Origin: an uncultured Pseudomonadota bacterium
GTDB taxonomy: Bacteria > Pseudomonadota > Alphaproteobacteria > Rs-D84
Assembly (NCBI GenBank): GCA_902762295.1
Contig: CACWNX010000001.1
Coordinates: 400,702 to 464,701 of the forward strand
DNA length: 64,000 nt
Direction of reading: 5' to 3'
The position numbers and the translations under genes were made by a program. Positions 12,861 to 21,871 of the stretch are shown one piece after another (positions within the stretch are counted from its first letter, which is position 1; each line of letters starts with the position of its first letter). The notes under the pieces were generated by a model that saw nothing but the letters and a program-made list of their open reading frames with translations, was not told where the DNA came from and ran no database searches.

Positions 12861-13265
12861 ATGAAGTCTTTGACCACAGAGGAAGCGAACCGTGTGCTTC
12901 TGCAAAGTTTAAAAAAAACAAAAAAACGCACATTTAACGAAACAGGAATTTGTTTTGATGGCGATGTGTGGGCATTTCCAAATAATCACAAGATTTTTAT
13001 CGGTGTAAATGATTATGATATGAATGATAGCACATGTTTTTTTGTAAAACGTGCGATGTTTCGTCATGAATTGCGGCAAAAAATTAACAATAATCGTATT
13101 GTATTGGGTGTTGGTAGTACGCTTTTGCTGTTTTGTGTGTTGTTTGGTGTGAGAGCATGTAAATTATTAAATAAATCGTCAGTAAAAAATAAAACTGAAT
13201 ACACTGTGAAATCTGGACAAAAATCGCCAAGTGCGGTTAAATTTATATATAATCGTCAAAGATAA
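12861..13265 (+). CDS. small membrane-anchored protein of unknown function
   Basis: A 134-aa protein with a clear GAGG ribosome site. The basic N-terminal region of about 70 residues is followed by one hydrophobic helix (about residues 81-100, with a Cys near its end) and a short basic Lys-rich tail. Topology could be cytoplasmic N-terminus with one membrane anchor. No family recognised. The gene may be co-transcribed with 12617-12823. Confidence 0.6.
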   Translation: MKSLTTEEANRVLLQSLKKTKKRTFNETGICFDGDVWAFPNNHKIFIGVNDYDMNDSTCFFVKRAMFRHELRQKINNNRIVLGVGSTLLLFCVLFGVRACKLLNKSSVKNKTEYTVKSGQKSPSAVKFIYNRQR

Positions 13266-13272
13266 ATTTATA

Positions 13273-13300
13273 TTGACAACGACAATTTTTGTGTTATATT
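13273..13300 (+). promoter_or_regulatory. promoter of the 107-aa exported protein gene
   Basis: TTGACA at 13273-13278, a 16-base spacer and TATATT at 13295-13300: a near-consensus sigma-70 promoter 46 bases before the ATG at 13346, with AAAAAAGGG as ribosome site. One of the strongest promoters in the window. Confidence 0.75.
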
Positions 13301-13345
13301 TTACCCTGTTGATGGATTTCATACAGGTAAAAAAAGGGTAAAAAC

Positions 13346-13669
13346 ATGAAAAAAACAATATTGATTTCTTTATTTGCTGCGCTGTGCGCAACAACTGCAT
13401 CGGCGAATTATTACGGTTTTCGCACAAACAACTGTGATTTGGCGGCGATGCACGCAGAATTAGAACGTGCGGTTCGTACGCATAAAACGGTTATAACCGA
13501 AGTTGTGTGTGATGCTGTGGTTCCGGGTGCCGAAATAGTTTATGCAGAACCGGTTGAACCAGTTTATGTGACAGAATATGCACCGGTTGAAATAGATGCA
13601 TCAAACATTCCGGTTGTTGACTGTGTTCCTGGGCCGATTACATGCGGCTGCAACACCTGTGGTTGCTAA
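13346..13669 (+). CDS. small exported Cys-rich protein
   Basis: A 107-aa protein with a signal peptide (residues 1-21, ending ASA). The mature part is acidic, carries a Glu/Pro/Val-rich low-complexity stretch (about residues 68-88) and ends in a Cys cluster CGCNTCGC. The strong promoter and good ribosome site suggest high expression. The terminal cluster could form disulfides, bind metal or cross-link to other envelope proteins. The family is not recognised. Confidence 0.7.
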   Translation: MKKTILISLFAALCATTASANYYGFRTNNCDLAAMHAELERAVRTHKTVITEVVCDAVVPGAEIVYAEPVEPVYVTEYAPVEIDASNIPVVDCVPGPITCGCNTCGC

Positions 13670-13768
13670 CCTTGGAATTTGATTTCGGGTATTTCTTTTT
13701 TGTGAAATTTACCTGTAGAAAGTTATAACAGTTTTTGCTAGCATTGCAAAAAATTGAAATCCATCAAC

Positions 13769-14434
13769 ATGCAAATTTATTCTGATAAAGTTCTTTATCT
13801 AATAGGTGGCCCGAATGGCAGTGGGAAAACGACACTGGCGCGGGAACTGATTGGTGATAATCCAAATATCACATTTCTGAATGCCGATGATATTGCGCGC
13901 GATTATAATGTGTCGCCGTTAAAGGCGGGTGCAATTTTGATGGACAAAATGCACCATGTTTTTTCTGTGCATGCCTCGTTTGTGTTTGAAACGACACTTT
14001 CGGGACGGTATCATAACAGCGTTATAAAATATGCAAAATCCGATGGGTACAAGATAGTGTTTCTGTATGTGTTTTTGTCATCGGTTGAACAGAATATTGC
14101 GCGTGTGCGTCAACGAGTTGCGCTTGGCGGACACGATGTTCCGGAATCTACGATTCGTCGCAGATATTCAAAAAGTATTATGAATTTTGAACCGGTCGCA
14201 AAACAAAGCGACCAATGGGAATTATATTATAATGGCGGAACACAATATGAATTGTTGGCGCACGGTATTCACGAACAAGTCAGCATAATAAATAATCCAA
14301 TGTATTCTGTGTTTATGGAACGCAGTGCAAAAATTTTATCGGATCATTTGTTAGAATTGGCGCAACGCGCCGCATGTCGTGCGCGAATAACTGCATTGAA
14401 TGCGGGTGTTCCTGTTGTGATAGTAGAACGATAA
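13769..14434 (+). CDS. zeta-toxin-like P-loop kinase
   Basis: A 221-aa protein starting at ATG 13769; a TTG at 13754 in frame would add five residues. The Walker A motif GGPNGSGKTT lies near the N terminus (about residues 13-22), followed by NADD and an FETTLSG motif, the arrangement seen in zeta-toxin/AAA_33-type kinases that phosphorylate small substrates such as UDP-sugars. No epsilon-like antitoxin gene is adjacent, so it may be one of the many chromosomal zeta-like kinases with a housekeeping role and not a toxin. No clear ribosome site precedes either start. Confidence 0.75.
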   Translation: MQIYSDKVLYLIGGPNGSGKTTLARELIGDNPNITFLNADDIARDYNVSPLKAGAILMDKMHHVFSVHASFVFETTLSGRYHNSVIKYAKSDGYKIVFLYVFLSSVEQNIARVRQRVALGGHDVPESTIRRRYSKSIMNFEPVAKQSDQWELYYNGGTQYELLAHGIHEQVSIINNPMYSVFMERSAKILSDHLLELAQRAACRARITALNAGVPVVIVER

Positions 14435-14495
14435 TTTGTTGTTATTTATTTGATAACAAACTATATCATAGCATACTTAACCACTAAAAAAATAC

Positions 14496-14525
14496 TTGCA
14501 TTGGGTATACGGTTTTTTCTACAAT
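14496..14525 (+). promoter_or_regulatory. promoter of the VirB8-9-10 operon
   Basis: TTGCAT at 14496-14501, an 18-base spacer and TACAAT at 14520-14525, about 28 bases upstream of the GTG start at 14553. Confidence 0.5.
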
Positions 14526-14552
14526 CATTTTAAGTAAGGGGAGGATACTGCC

Positions 14553-15215
14553 GTGCAACACCGCATAGAACCGCCGATTTTGCTGTCAAGACTGATGCTG
14601 TTTGTGTTTGCTGCAACTGTGGTTGTGCTGTTTGTATTATTTATGACGATGGAAAAAATGTTTCCGTTGAATCGTCCCCAGGTCTTTTTTGTCACCACAC
14701 GACCCGAAGCGGATACTGTGGTTCAGGTTGTTGATATGCCCGTCGATGATAGTAGTTTAGAGGTTTATAAACAGGCGTTTATTATGGAATATGTGCGCGC
14801 CCGTAACGAGGTTGAAAAAAACGCATCGGTTATGCGTCAGAAGTGGGGTAATGCAAATGGTTTGGTTGCGGCATGGTCTGCCCCAGATGTGTATGATAAT
14901 TTTATAAAAACTGGATTGCCAAATGCGATATTGAATGATTACCCAGATTTTGAATTTAATTGTCCTGTACGGTTTAAGGGCCGCCCGTTAAAGGTAAAGC
15001 CTAATCAATATTCGGTAAAGTTTGAATATTTCTGTGAAAATAATAATGGACAGACGATGAAGAAAGATTATACAATTCGTATAGGGTTATCTGTTGAAAA
15101 CGGCGCGCGGGTTAAATGGAATCAACGATTGAATAACCCACTGGGGATTCAGGTTTCTGAATATATACTGGATGGTGGTGGTGCAGACCCGCTGGATACG
15201 GTATATAGACAGTAA
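14553..15215 (+). CDS. VirB8-like type IV secretion protein
   Basis: A 220-aa protein with a GTG start chosen because GGGGAGG lies 8 bases upstream. A short cytoplasmic tail, one membrane helix (about residues 12-33) and a periplasmic domain of about 170 residues match the VirB8/TrbF/DotI layout. The motif FIMEYVRARNEV fits the conserved first helix of the VirB8 fold. VirB8 nucleates the inner-membrane part of the secretion channel. The identification is supported by the next two genes, which are VirB9- and VirB10-like and in the usual order. Sequence similarity is low, so naming stops at family level. Confidence 0.7.
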   Translation: MQHRIEPPILLSRLMLFVFAATVVVLFVLFMTMEKMFPLNRPQVFFVTTRPEADTVVQVVDMPVDDSSLEVYKQAFIMEYVRARNEVEKNASVMRQKWGNANGLVAAWSAPDVYDNFIKTGLPNAILNDYPDFEFNCPVRFKGRPLKVKPNQYSVKFEYFCENNNGQTMKKDYTIRIGLSVENGARVKWNQRLNNPLGIQVSEYILDGGGADPLDTVYRQ

Positions 15216-15243
15216 ACGCGACAGAATGGAAGGAAAGAAAAAT

Positions 15244-16779
15244 ATGAAAAAATTATTATCTTTTTGTTTAATGCTTACCTTATGCTATGGTGCGCAGGCG
15301 GCTAATTATGGTGTCCAAAATGCATGGGAGAATCCAAATGCAAATATGGCAATGGGCAGTATTAAACCCGGCTATGCCCAATTGGCATGGGAAACGGGAA
15401 CTGTGTTGCCGGTAAAACTGCGTAATAGTATGGTGACAATGGTGAATTTGCCAATGGGTGAACAGATTGAAGACGCGATTGTTGGTAATGATGGATTCTT
15501 TTCAATTGATGCAACCCAGGGTGGGCGCACATTATATATTACGCCGGCACCGGACAATATGGGGTCTGATACAAATATGATTGTGACCGGAAAATCCGGT
15601 AATGTGTATACTTTCTATTTGCGCAGCGAACCGTCAAATGCATCGGAAATCACATATTCCCAGGTTGATGTTGTTTTGGACAATAATGCACGTTTACCGG
15701 TTGCGTCTGGTGCGGTTGCAACGGCAAATACATCGGGAAATATGAATTCAATATTCAAAAAATCTGCGACAAAATCAAATACGCTTGGGGTTGACGGGGA
15801 AGATTATGGTTGGATAAAATCTATGAAAATTGATCCGTCTGAATTCCGGTTTGATTTAGATATATTTGTTCCAAATCCTGATGATTATGTAATTGCCCCG
15901 GAACGCGTGTGGCGCGATCGTGTTTTTACCTATATTGATTTCGGAGACAAAGTTATTTCTATGACTCAGCGTCCGGTTGTGTCGCTTTTGGTTGAAGGTG
16001 GTGAATCGCCGGTCGGTTTTCGTACCGATGGTCAAGATGGTCGTTTGTTGATTGTAGAGGCGGTCGGTGATATGGTTCTGCGCAGCGGACAACGCATTGT
16101 GTGTATCAAGAAACGTTCAAAACCATTCTTGATTGCCGATACCGCCAGTGTTATGGCACTGGCCGAGGCAAATGTTGCGCAAAGTATGCTGTCGGGCCAG
16201 TCGTTGAATAATGTTTTATACAACAGTGATATGAACGCAATCAACATGGGATATGGTAATCCAACCGCCAGTCCGATGTATATTGGTGATATGCCGATGA
16301 TGCAATCGTCCACACCAATATCTGTGCCGATGCAGATGCAACCTGGGGCAATGATAATGAATACCTATACAATGCCGTCGGGTGGTAATGGTACAACGAT
16401 AAACATGTTGCCAACCGAACGTAATACCGCCGGTTCATACCTGCCACAATCAAATATTCCAATCATCGGCAGTAATCAAACCGGGGTTGCGGTTGAATTG
16501 CGTTCTGATACCAGTGTAAAGGCATTAGATGATTATTGGGCGGACCTGTTGGCGCGTTTCAGTGGTAATGACGGCAAGGGTTTATTGAATAAATACAAAG
16601 ACAGTGTATTCTATGCGGTTGATGAACAGGGCGTTGGTGAATTAGGTTCTGCGTCATCGGCGGCGCGTTTATATCGTCTGCGCATTGGACCAATGCCTGA
16701 TATTGATACGGCCCAGTCACTGTGTGACCAGTTGTTAAAGTTCAGCGGTGCCAGTTGCCAGGTCGTTCGTATTCAATAA
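15244..16779 (+). CDS. VirB9-like protein with C-terminal SPOR domain
   Basis: A 511-aa protein starting at ATG 15244 (ribosome site GGAAGGA, then a signal peptide of about 19 residues). Residues about 30-150 follow the VirB9/TrbG/CagX N-terminal domain, with the typical GEQIEDAIVG and TLYITP strands. Residues about 195-295 match its C-terminal domain, with VWRDRVFTYIDFGD and a strand near GRLLIVEAV. A Met/Asn/Pro-rich linker (about 335-405) leads to a C-terminal domain of about 80 residues that ends SGASCQVVRIQ and reads as a SPOR peptidoglycan-binding domain. The SPOR fusion is unusual: it would tie the outer-membrane core of the secretion channel to denuded glycan. The gene lies between the VirB8- and VirB10-like genes. 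Confidence 0.75.
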   Translation: MKKLLSFCLMLTLCYGAQAANYGVQNAWENPNANMAMGSIKPGYAQLAWETGTVLPVKLRNSMVTMVNLPMGEQIEDAIVGNDGFFSIDATQGGRTLYITPAPDNMGSDTNMIVTGKSGNVYTFYLRSEPSNASEITYSQVDVVLDNNARLPVASGAVATANTSGNMNSIFKKSATKSNTLGVDGEDYGWIKSMKIDPSEFRFDLDIFVPNPDDYVIAPERVWRDRVFTYIDFGDKVISMTQRPVVSLLVEGGESPVGFRTDGQDGRLLIVEAVGDMVLRSGQRIVCIKKRSKPFLIADTASVMALAEANVAQSMLSGQSLNNVLYNSDMNAINMGYGNPTASPMYIGDMPMMQSSTPISVPMQMQPGAMIMNTYTMPSGGNGTTINMLPTERNTAGSYLPQSNIPIIGSNQTGVAVELRSDTSVKALDDYWADLLARFSGNDGKGLLNKYKDSVFYAVDEQGVGELGSASSAARLYRLRIGPMPDIDTAQSLCDQLLKFSGASCQVVRIQ

Positions 16780-16801
16780 GTATATTCTGGGGTGCATGAT
16801 T

Positions 16802-19240
16802 ATGGGGGTTAGTCAACAATTTTCAGATTTTCGTAAAACAACACCACGCTATATCCAGTGGGTGTTGCTGTTTGCGGCATTGTTGGTTGTGGTGGTGTTA
16901 TTGGTGCTGTTAAAGGGCGCAAAGCAAACGCCAAAAATTGTGGTTGGCGAAGAATCTGTGATTCCTAATCCGGAATTAATTATAAAACCAAACGCGCCAC
17001 TAGATTGGTCTAATACTTTTGTTGGTGATGAACGTAATGCCGAAATACACATATCGGCAAACACACGTGTCCAGATTACTGGTATAACAATTCATGTTGA
17101 TGGCGATACAAACGATGCCAATGGTGTTTTTGCAACTGACACATGCACTAATGACCAGACGGTTATAGGACCAAATATGGCATGTGTTATAAATATTACC
17201 TATCGTCCGGTAAATGCGATGCTTAGTACTGGGATGAATATTTCAATAAATTGGAATGTTATTGACAGTGCATTGGATATGAATACACCGAATGCGATTA
17301 CGGCAATTATTGGTGCGCGTGACCGTACGGTGCCGAAACAAGAAACCCCAGATGATACAGAACCATTTGAACCAGATGATGCATTCTATTATGATGATAT
17401 GGCAACGGAATTTGACGAAGATTTATCGGCAATTGCGCCACCAATGAATATGTATGAACCAGAACCGTTGTATGACACAAATAATACGGGTTCGCATCGC
17501 AATATGTTTGGTAATTCGTGTTCAGACTTCGCGTTTCCGGCATATAATACCGCCGGAATTCAAAGTGGTTGGATAAAACCCGAAGGTGGCGCATATTATT
17601 ACCATCCATTCAGTGATGTAAACTGTGATACACCGGCGGGAATCTATAATGCGGAAACTGGCTATATTATGGATATTAACAATCCAACACACAAAATTGG
17701 TTCAGATTCAGAACATATACGTTTAAGCATAACTGAACGCGTACCGGTCCTTGGCGGTGGCTCAACACGCCGCGGTGTTGTCAAGGCACGTCAGTTAACT
17801 GATGCAGATATGGAAACCCTGGGACTGTCAAAGCTTGCAACCCCTGAATCTGCACAAAGTTTGAAAGGAATAAAGGCAAATAGTGTTGTAAAAAAGAATA
17901 ATATAGAAAAAGATGTATATTTAGGTTCAGGAAGAAAAGATGGCGTGTTCTCGTCGCGACCATATGACCGCACATTCGTGCTGCGCCAATATAAACCAAT
18001 TCCCGCAACAATCGTTTCAGATATCCAGGCAGATTCTAAATTATTGGATGGTGGTTTACCGGTACGTGCAACTGTTGATCGCAATGTTTATTCGGATAAT
18101 GGACGTACCGTTATTATTCCAACCGGGACATTGATGTTGGGCTATGTAACGGGCGATTTACCCGGACCATATAAAGCGGTCGGTCGCATGGAAATAAAAT
18201 GGTACCAATTTATTCGTCCCGATGGGGTTGAATTCAATTTTAGGGACAGCAATAAACAACCATTTGCCGCAGATTCCCAAGGACGCAAAGGTGTCCCCGG
18301 ACATGGTAATACCGATTATCTGCAACAATTTGTTATGCCAATGTTAACCGCGATTGTACCGGCGGCGGTAAACTTAATCGCGCCAATATCGGACGCATTT
18401 GTTAATCAAATTGATTTAGACAATAATACGGTTGTGCAAACGGGAACGGTGCGTTCATCGGAATTGGCAAAAAATGAAATTATCACTGCGTGGAATAATG
18501 TCGCGACAAAATTGTTGGTTGATATGATGGATAACACAACACCACCATTCTCAATCGCCGCCGGTACACGTATTACGGTATTTTCCCCGGTTGATTTATT
18601 TGTGACATGTGGTCAAGATAATCCAGAGGATACCCGGAAATGCGCGTTTAGTCCATATCCATCAGAAGAAAAAGCCGAACGTGCAAATTGGAAATCAGAT
18701 GCGACCGAGGCGAACAGAAGCACCGAAGAACTTATTGGACAAGTGCGTTCAATGTTGGTTGAAAATATGAAAGATAAATGGTGCACATCAAGTAAAGATG
18801 GGACCAGTTGGTACGCAAAAACAGATAAAAACTCTATTGATGATATGAATAAACAAGGATACAGTTTTACAACGGTTGATTTCTATTGTCGTTCGTTTGG
18901 TACATATAATGCAATAAACAATGAAAAACAGGCAGCAGTGTTTGAAAATCAACAGCAACAGATGGTGCAAAATACTCCAAAGGGGTCTGTTGAATATAAT
19001 CAACAGGTCTTAGGATTAGAATATAACCCAGATGGAACAATCAAGAATCCGTTCAAGTCTAATACAACAACCGCGGCACCTGCGCCGGCAACATCAACAT
19101 CGGTTGTGACATGTGATGGCGGTGCAAATCCGGATGTGAATGGATGCTGTCCGGGTGAAACATATACTGATATGGGCGACCAAGGATTTAATTGTTGCCC
19201 TGATATTGGTGGCGATTGTTTCCCACCGATTCAGTTCTAA
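16802..19240 (+). CDS. VirB10/TrbI-like protein with Ig-like insert and Cys-rich tail
   Basis: An 812-aa protein; ATG 16802 is preferred over ATG 16796 because GGGG lies at better spacing. A cytoplasmic tail and one membrane helix (about residues 18-40) are followed by an Ig-like domain (about 60-180) with the TCxxxxxxxxxMACxINITY pattern of choice-of-anchor/ASH domains, then an acidic low-complexity linker. The TrbI/VirB10 beta-barrel domain occupies about residues 395-620 (PATIVSDIQ, then VPGHGNTDYLQQF in the antenna region). The last 60 residues hold a Cys cluster with CCPG and NCCPD. VirB10 spans both membranes and gates the channel. The extra domains suggest an outer-face extension. Confidence 0.8.
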   Translation: MGVSQQFSDFRKTTPRYIQWVLLFAALLVVVVLLVLLKGAKQTPKIVVGEESVIPNPELIIKPNAPLDWSNTFVGDERNAEIHISANTRVQITGITIHVDGDTNDANGVFATDTCTNDQTVIGPNMACVINITYRPVNAMLSTGMNISINWNVIDSALDMNTPNAITAIIGARDRTVPKQETPDDTEPFEPDDAFYYDDMATEFDEDLSAIAPPMNMYEPEPLYDTNNTGSHRNMFGNSCSDFAFPAYNTAGIQSGWIKPEGGAYYYHPFSDVNCDTPAGIYNAETGYIMDINNPTHKIGSDSEHIRLSITERVPVLGGGSTRRGVVKARQLTDADMETLGLSKLATPESAQSLKGIKANSVVKKNNIEKDVYLGSGRKDGVFSSRPYDRTFVLRQYKPIPATIVSDIQADSKLLDGGLPVRATVDRNVYSDNGRTVIIPTGTLMLGYVTGDLPGPYKAVGRMEIKWYQFIRPDGVEFNFRDSNKQPFAADSQGRKGVPGHGNTDYLQQFVMPMLTAIVPAAVNLIAPISDAFVNQIDLDNNTVVQTGTVRSSELAKNEIITAWNNVATKLLVDMMDNTTPPFSIAAGTRITVFSPVDLFVTCGQDNPEDTRKCAFSPYPSEEKAERANWKSDATEANRSTEELIGQVRSMLVENMKDKWCTSSKDGTSWYAKTDKNSIDDMNKQGYSFTTVDFYCRSFGTYNAINNEKQAAVFENQQQQMVQNTPKGSVEYNQQVLGLEYNPDGTIKNPFKSNTTTAAPAPATSTSVVTCDGGANPDVNGCCPGETYTDMGDQGFNCCPDIGGDCFPPIQF

Positions 19241-19260
19241 GGGAACACAAATAACAATAT

Positions 19261-19285
19261 AGCCGCCATAATGGCGGTTTTTTTA
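19261..19285 (+). terminator. terminator of the VirB operon
   Basis: GCCGCCATAATGGCGG stem-loop followed by a run of seven T residues, 20 bases after the VirB10-like stop. Confidence 0.85.
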
Positions 19286-19540
19286 TAAAACTAAAAGGAT
19301 TAGGAAATGACATAAAAATTCAATTTGTATTGCCGAATTTATATTGGCGATGCATTTTTTGCATCGCCAATTATTTGCAAAATATTACAAACGCGATTCG
19401 TGTGTTATAAGATAAAAGTCCTAAACGAATCGCATTCTGTGAACAGTATTCAATCATTGGTTGTAATATTTTACTCGGTCAATTTATTACTTTATACCGT
19501 TATTAAAATAAAACATATTCAAAGTCTAAGGAGATTAAAT

Positions 19541-19885
19541 ATGACACAAACACAAGCAAATTATACACCGGAAAAATTTCAAAATGCGGAACAAATATGG
19601 TTTTGGTTTTTATATTCAAAATCTGTACGCAATGATATAGGACGACAAAATGGGCGCAATGCGACACGCCGGATTTGCGAATTGGTTGATGTTGAAACAA
19701 TGATTACAAAATTATATCTGTGCGGAAAATTAAATGCCGAACATTTATCGGTAATGAAAGAATATGGTGACCGTCGTCGTGCCCCGCACCAGTATGTGTG
19801 GCGGGAAAATCATGCAGCGGCGGTCTGGGATTCGGCAATGAAAATAATTGACGATGCGGCACGTGCCAAGGGATGGTTAGAATAA
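19541..19885 (+). CDS. conserved alphaproteobacterial hypothetical protein
   Basis: A 114-aa protein; the ATG at 19541 is chosen because AAGGAG lies 7 bases upstream, although the frame is open further 5'. It is soluble, with the pattern AEQIWFWFLYSK, RxxCE and a C-terminal AVWDSAMKIID helix that I associate with a short conserved alphaproteobacterial family of unknown role. The gene directly downstream (19916-20254) is its usual partner in my recollection, and the two look like an operon. No catalytic motif is evident. The first 300 bases after the VirB terminator (to 19540) hold no convincing gene. Confidence 0.6.
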   Translation: MTQTQANYTPEKFQNAEQIWFWFLYSKSVRNDIGRQNGRNATRRICELVDVETMITKLYLCGKLNAEHLSVMKEYGDRRRAPHQYVWRENHAAAVWDSAMKIIDDAARAKGWLE

Positions 19886-19915
19886 TTTACACATATAAAT
19901 TATGGGGAAATAAAT

Positions 19916-20254
19916 ATGATTATTATTGCATTTGCACCAAATTCTTCAAAAATTTTACCAAATATATTATGCAAGAAATTCAAACATTGTGCGGTAATTG
20001 TGCGTAATGAAAACAAATTCACAATGTATCAATTTGTTGCGCATCGTCATGTTGAAAAAATTGTTTTGCGCCATCGCGATATTGGAATATTGGCAACATA
20101 CGGTTGGCATTTTGTATATATTCCGCGTGATATAAAACATGATTTTGACCCGGATTCATCATGGACATGTGTTGGTATGACAAAGCATGCAATTGGAATT
20201 TGTGCACCATGGATTTTAACGCCATACGCACTGTATAAATATATTCACGAATAA
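19916..20254 (+). CDS. conserved hypothetical protein paired with the preceding gene
   Basis: A 112-aa soluble protein with ribosome site TGGGGAAATAA. It contains the signature SWTCVGMTKHAIGI followed by PWILTPYALYKYI, which I recall from small conserved proteins of Alphaproteobacteria that sit beside the family above. The central Cys and several His residues could suggest an NlpC/P60-like or transglutaminase-like remnant, but no catalytic set is complete to my eye. Function unknown. Confidence 0.55.
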   Translation: MIIIAFAPNSSKILPNILCKKFKHCAVIVRNENKFTMYQFVAHRHVEKIVLRHRDIGILATYGWHFVYIPRDIKHDFDPDSSWTCVGMTKHAIGICAPWILTPYALYKYIHE

Positions 20255-20287
20255 AAATCCCCACCAAACAGTGGGGTACTTTTTTAG
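20253..20287. terminator. bidirectional terminator between convergent genes
   Basis: CCCCAC at 20259-20264 and GTGGGG at 20271-20276 form a stem with T runs on both strands. It ends the 19541-20254 unit on the plus strand and yidC on the minus strand. Confidence 0.8.
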
Positions 20288-21867
20288 TTTTTACTTAGTT
20301 GTTTTTTTATTATGTATGTTTGTAATATTCCGAACATATTTGACACTGTCCAGTACAGCACCAAACCTGCCGGCATCCACGCAAACATTATTGTAAATAT
20401 AATTGGCATCCACTTCATTGCACGCGTTGTTGCGGCGGCAACATCGTTTTGATTATTGCTTTTCTTGGTATGCGCCGATTGCATATACTGTTGCAGCCAC
20501 ATTGTTGCACCCATCAAAATTGGCAATATAAAGTATGGGTCCATTGCCGCCAAATCATTTATCCAGAGAAAATGCGCATTACGCATGTTTACCGAAACCA
20601 ACAACGCCTTGTACAGCGCAAAGAAAATCGGAATCTGAATCAGCATCGGCAAACAGCCCGACATTGGCGATGTCTTGTGCGTTCTGTAGAGTTTCATCAT
20701 TTCCATTTGCAAACGCGCTTTATCATTTGCATACAGTTTCTGAATCCGTTGCAGTTCGGGTTGCATTTGCTGCATTGTAATAGATGAAGTATACGATTTA
20801 CGCGTTAATGGCCACATCAGCAATCGCAATAATATGGTCAGCAATATAATCGCCACACCATAATTCATCACAAACGAATTTAATACATTTAAAATCCAGA
20901 GCAATGGACGCGCAAAGAACCAGAACCAACCATAGTCTATGGTTTCACCTAATCCCGAAATCGTTGTTGATGCCGCATCCAGTATTCTTTGTTCACGCGG
21001 CCCGGCAAAAACGGTTGTTGTGAACATACCGGTGGATTTTGGTGCAATGGTTTGCGCCGCCGCCGTATTTTCCGCCAGATATTTATTATCGGCAACGGAT
21101 TTTACACGCATTGTCTGGTCTGGGGATTTTATATTGGCAACCGTCTGCCAATACTGGTCTGAAAAACCAATAAAACCATTTGTCGTAGAATACGCATACG
21201 ATTTTTTATCCATTTTATGCCAATCAACATAGCGCACATGTGAATTAGTATTTGTTATTGCACCGGTTGCAACCCCCGCCGAATTTTTTTCACCATCGCG
21301 CACCATTCTGATATATGGTGAAAACGCAATATCGTGCGTAGTCTTGTTTTCAACAGTATCTGTAATTGTCACGATATAGCCATCAACACCAATATCGCGC
21401 GTAAAGATTACACCATCCGAATTTTTCCAAACCATCTTGCCATCTGATTCGCGCCATACGGTTTGGGCGTTCGGTGCGGTTGTTCCGATTGCATTTACAC
21501 CAACCTCTATAAAATCATTGTCTGAATTAAACAGTATAACCGGTTCGGAATCATTGTTCGATGTTGCCGCATATTCGTTCAGAGAAATTTTTGAAATACG
21601 GATTCCACGAACATTTGCATTTATTTTTTCTGATTTTAATTCGTTGACCGGAACATTTGAAACATCGGTTGTGAAAATCGCATTGTCCGCCTCGCTGGTG
21701 ACAGGTGTATTCTTGGGCGCACTCCACATGCTAATCAGCCACCACGACCCCAAAAACAAAATTACCCACCACAGAAAAACCGATAACCGCGATTTAGGTT
21801 TCGCAGTCGCGGCCTGGTTCGCATTCCACATATTAAATCCAGAATTATTATCCAAATATTTTACCAT
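20284..21867 (-). CDS. yidC: membrane protein insertase YidC
   Basis: A 527-aa Oxa1/YidC insertase that places proteins into the inner membrane, alone or with SecYEG. It has an N-terminal membrane helix (about residues 28-46), a large periplasmic beta domain (about 60-310) and the conserved five-helix core, with PLTRKSYTS, the MSGCLPMLIQIPIFFALYK segment and the last helix WMPAGLVLYW. Length and layout are those of Gram-negative YidC. It lies 4 bases downstream of lspA, so the two form an operon. Ribosome site AAGGGG precedes the start. Confidence 0.96.
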   Translation of the reverse strand: MVKYLDNNSGFNMWNANQAATAKPKSRLSVFLWWVILFLGSWWLISMWSAPKNTPVTSEADNAIFTTDVSNVPVNELKSEKINANVRGIRISKISLNEYAATSNNDSEPVILFNSDNDFIEVGVNAIGTTAPNAQTVWRESDGKMVWKNSDGVIFTRDIGVDGYIVTITDTVENKTTHDIAFSPYIRMVRDGEKNSAGVATGAITNTNSHVRYVDWHKMDKKSYAYSTTNGFIGFSDQYWQTVANIKSPDQTMRVKSVADNKYLAENTAAAQTIAPKSTGMFTTTVFAGPREQRILDAASTTISGLGETIDYGWFWFFARPLLWILNVLNSFVMNYGVAIILLTILLRLLMWPLTRKSYTSSITMQQMQPELQRIQKLYANDKARLQMEMMKLYRTHKTSPMSGCLPMLIQIPIFFALYKALLVSVNMRNAHFLWINDLAAMDPYFILPILMGATMWLQQYMQSAHTKKSNNQNDVAAATTRAMKWMPIIFTIMFAWMPAGLVLYWTVSNMFGILQTYIIKKQLSKN

Positions 21868-21871
21868 AAAT

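Noticed and set aside
13754..14434. Toxin-antitoxin pair around the zeta-like kinase
   Set aside because: No small antitoxin-like gene is adjacent; the upstream neighbour is an exported protein.
14553..19240. Naming the operon dotI-dotH-dotG (type IVB)
   Set aside because: The second gene fits VirB9/CagX better than DotH, and the third lacks the pentapeptide-like repeats of DotG; family-level VirB names are safer.
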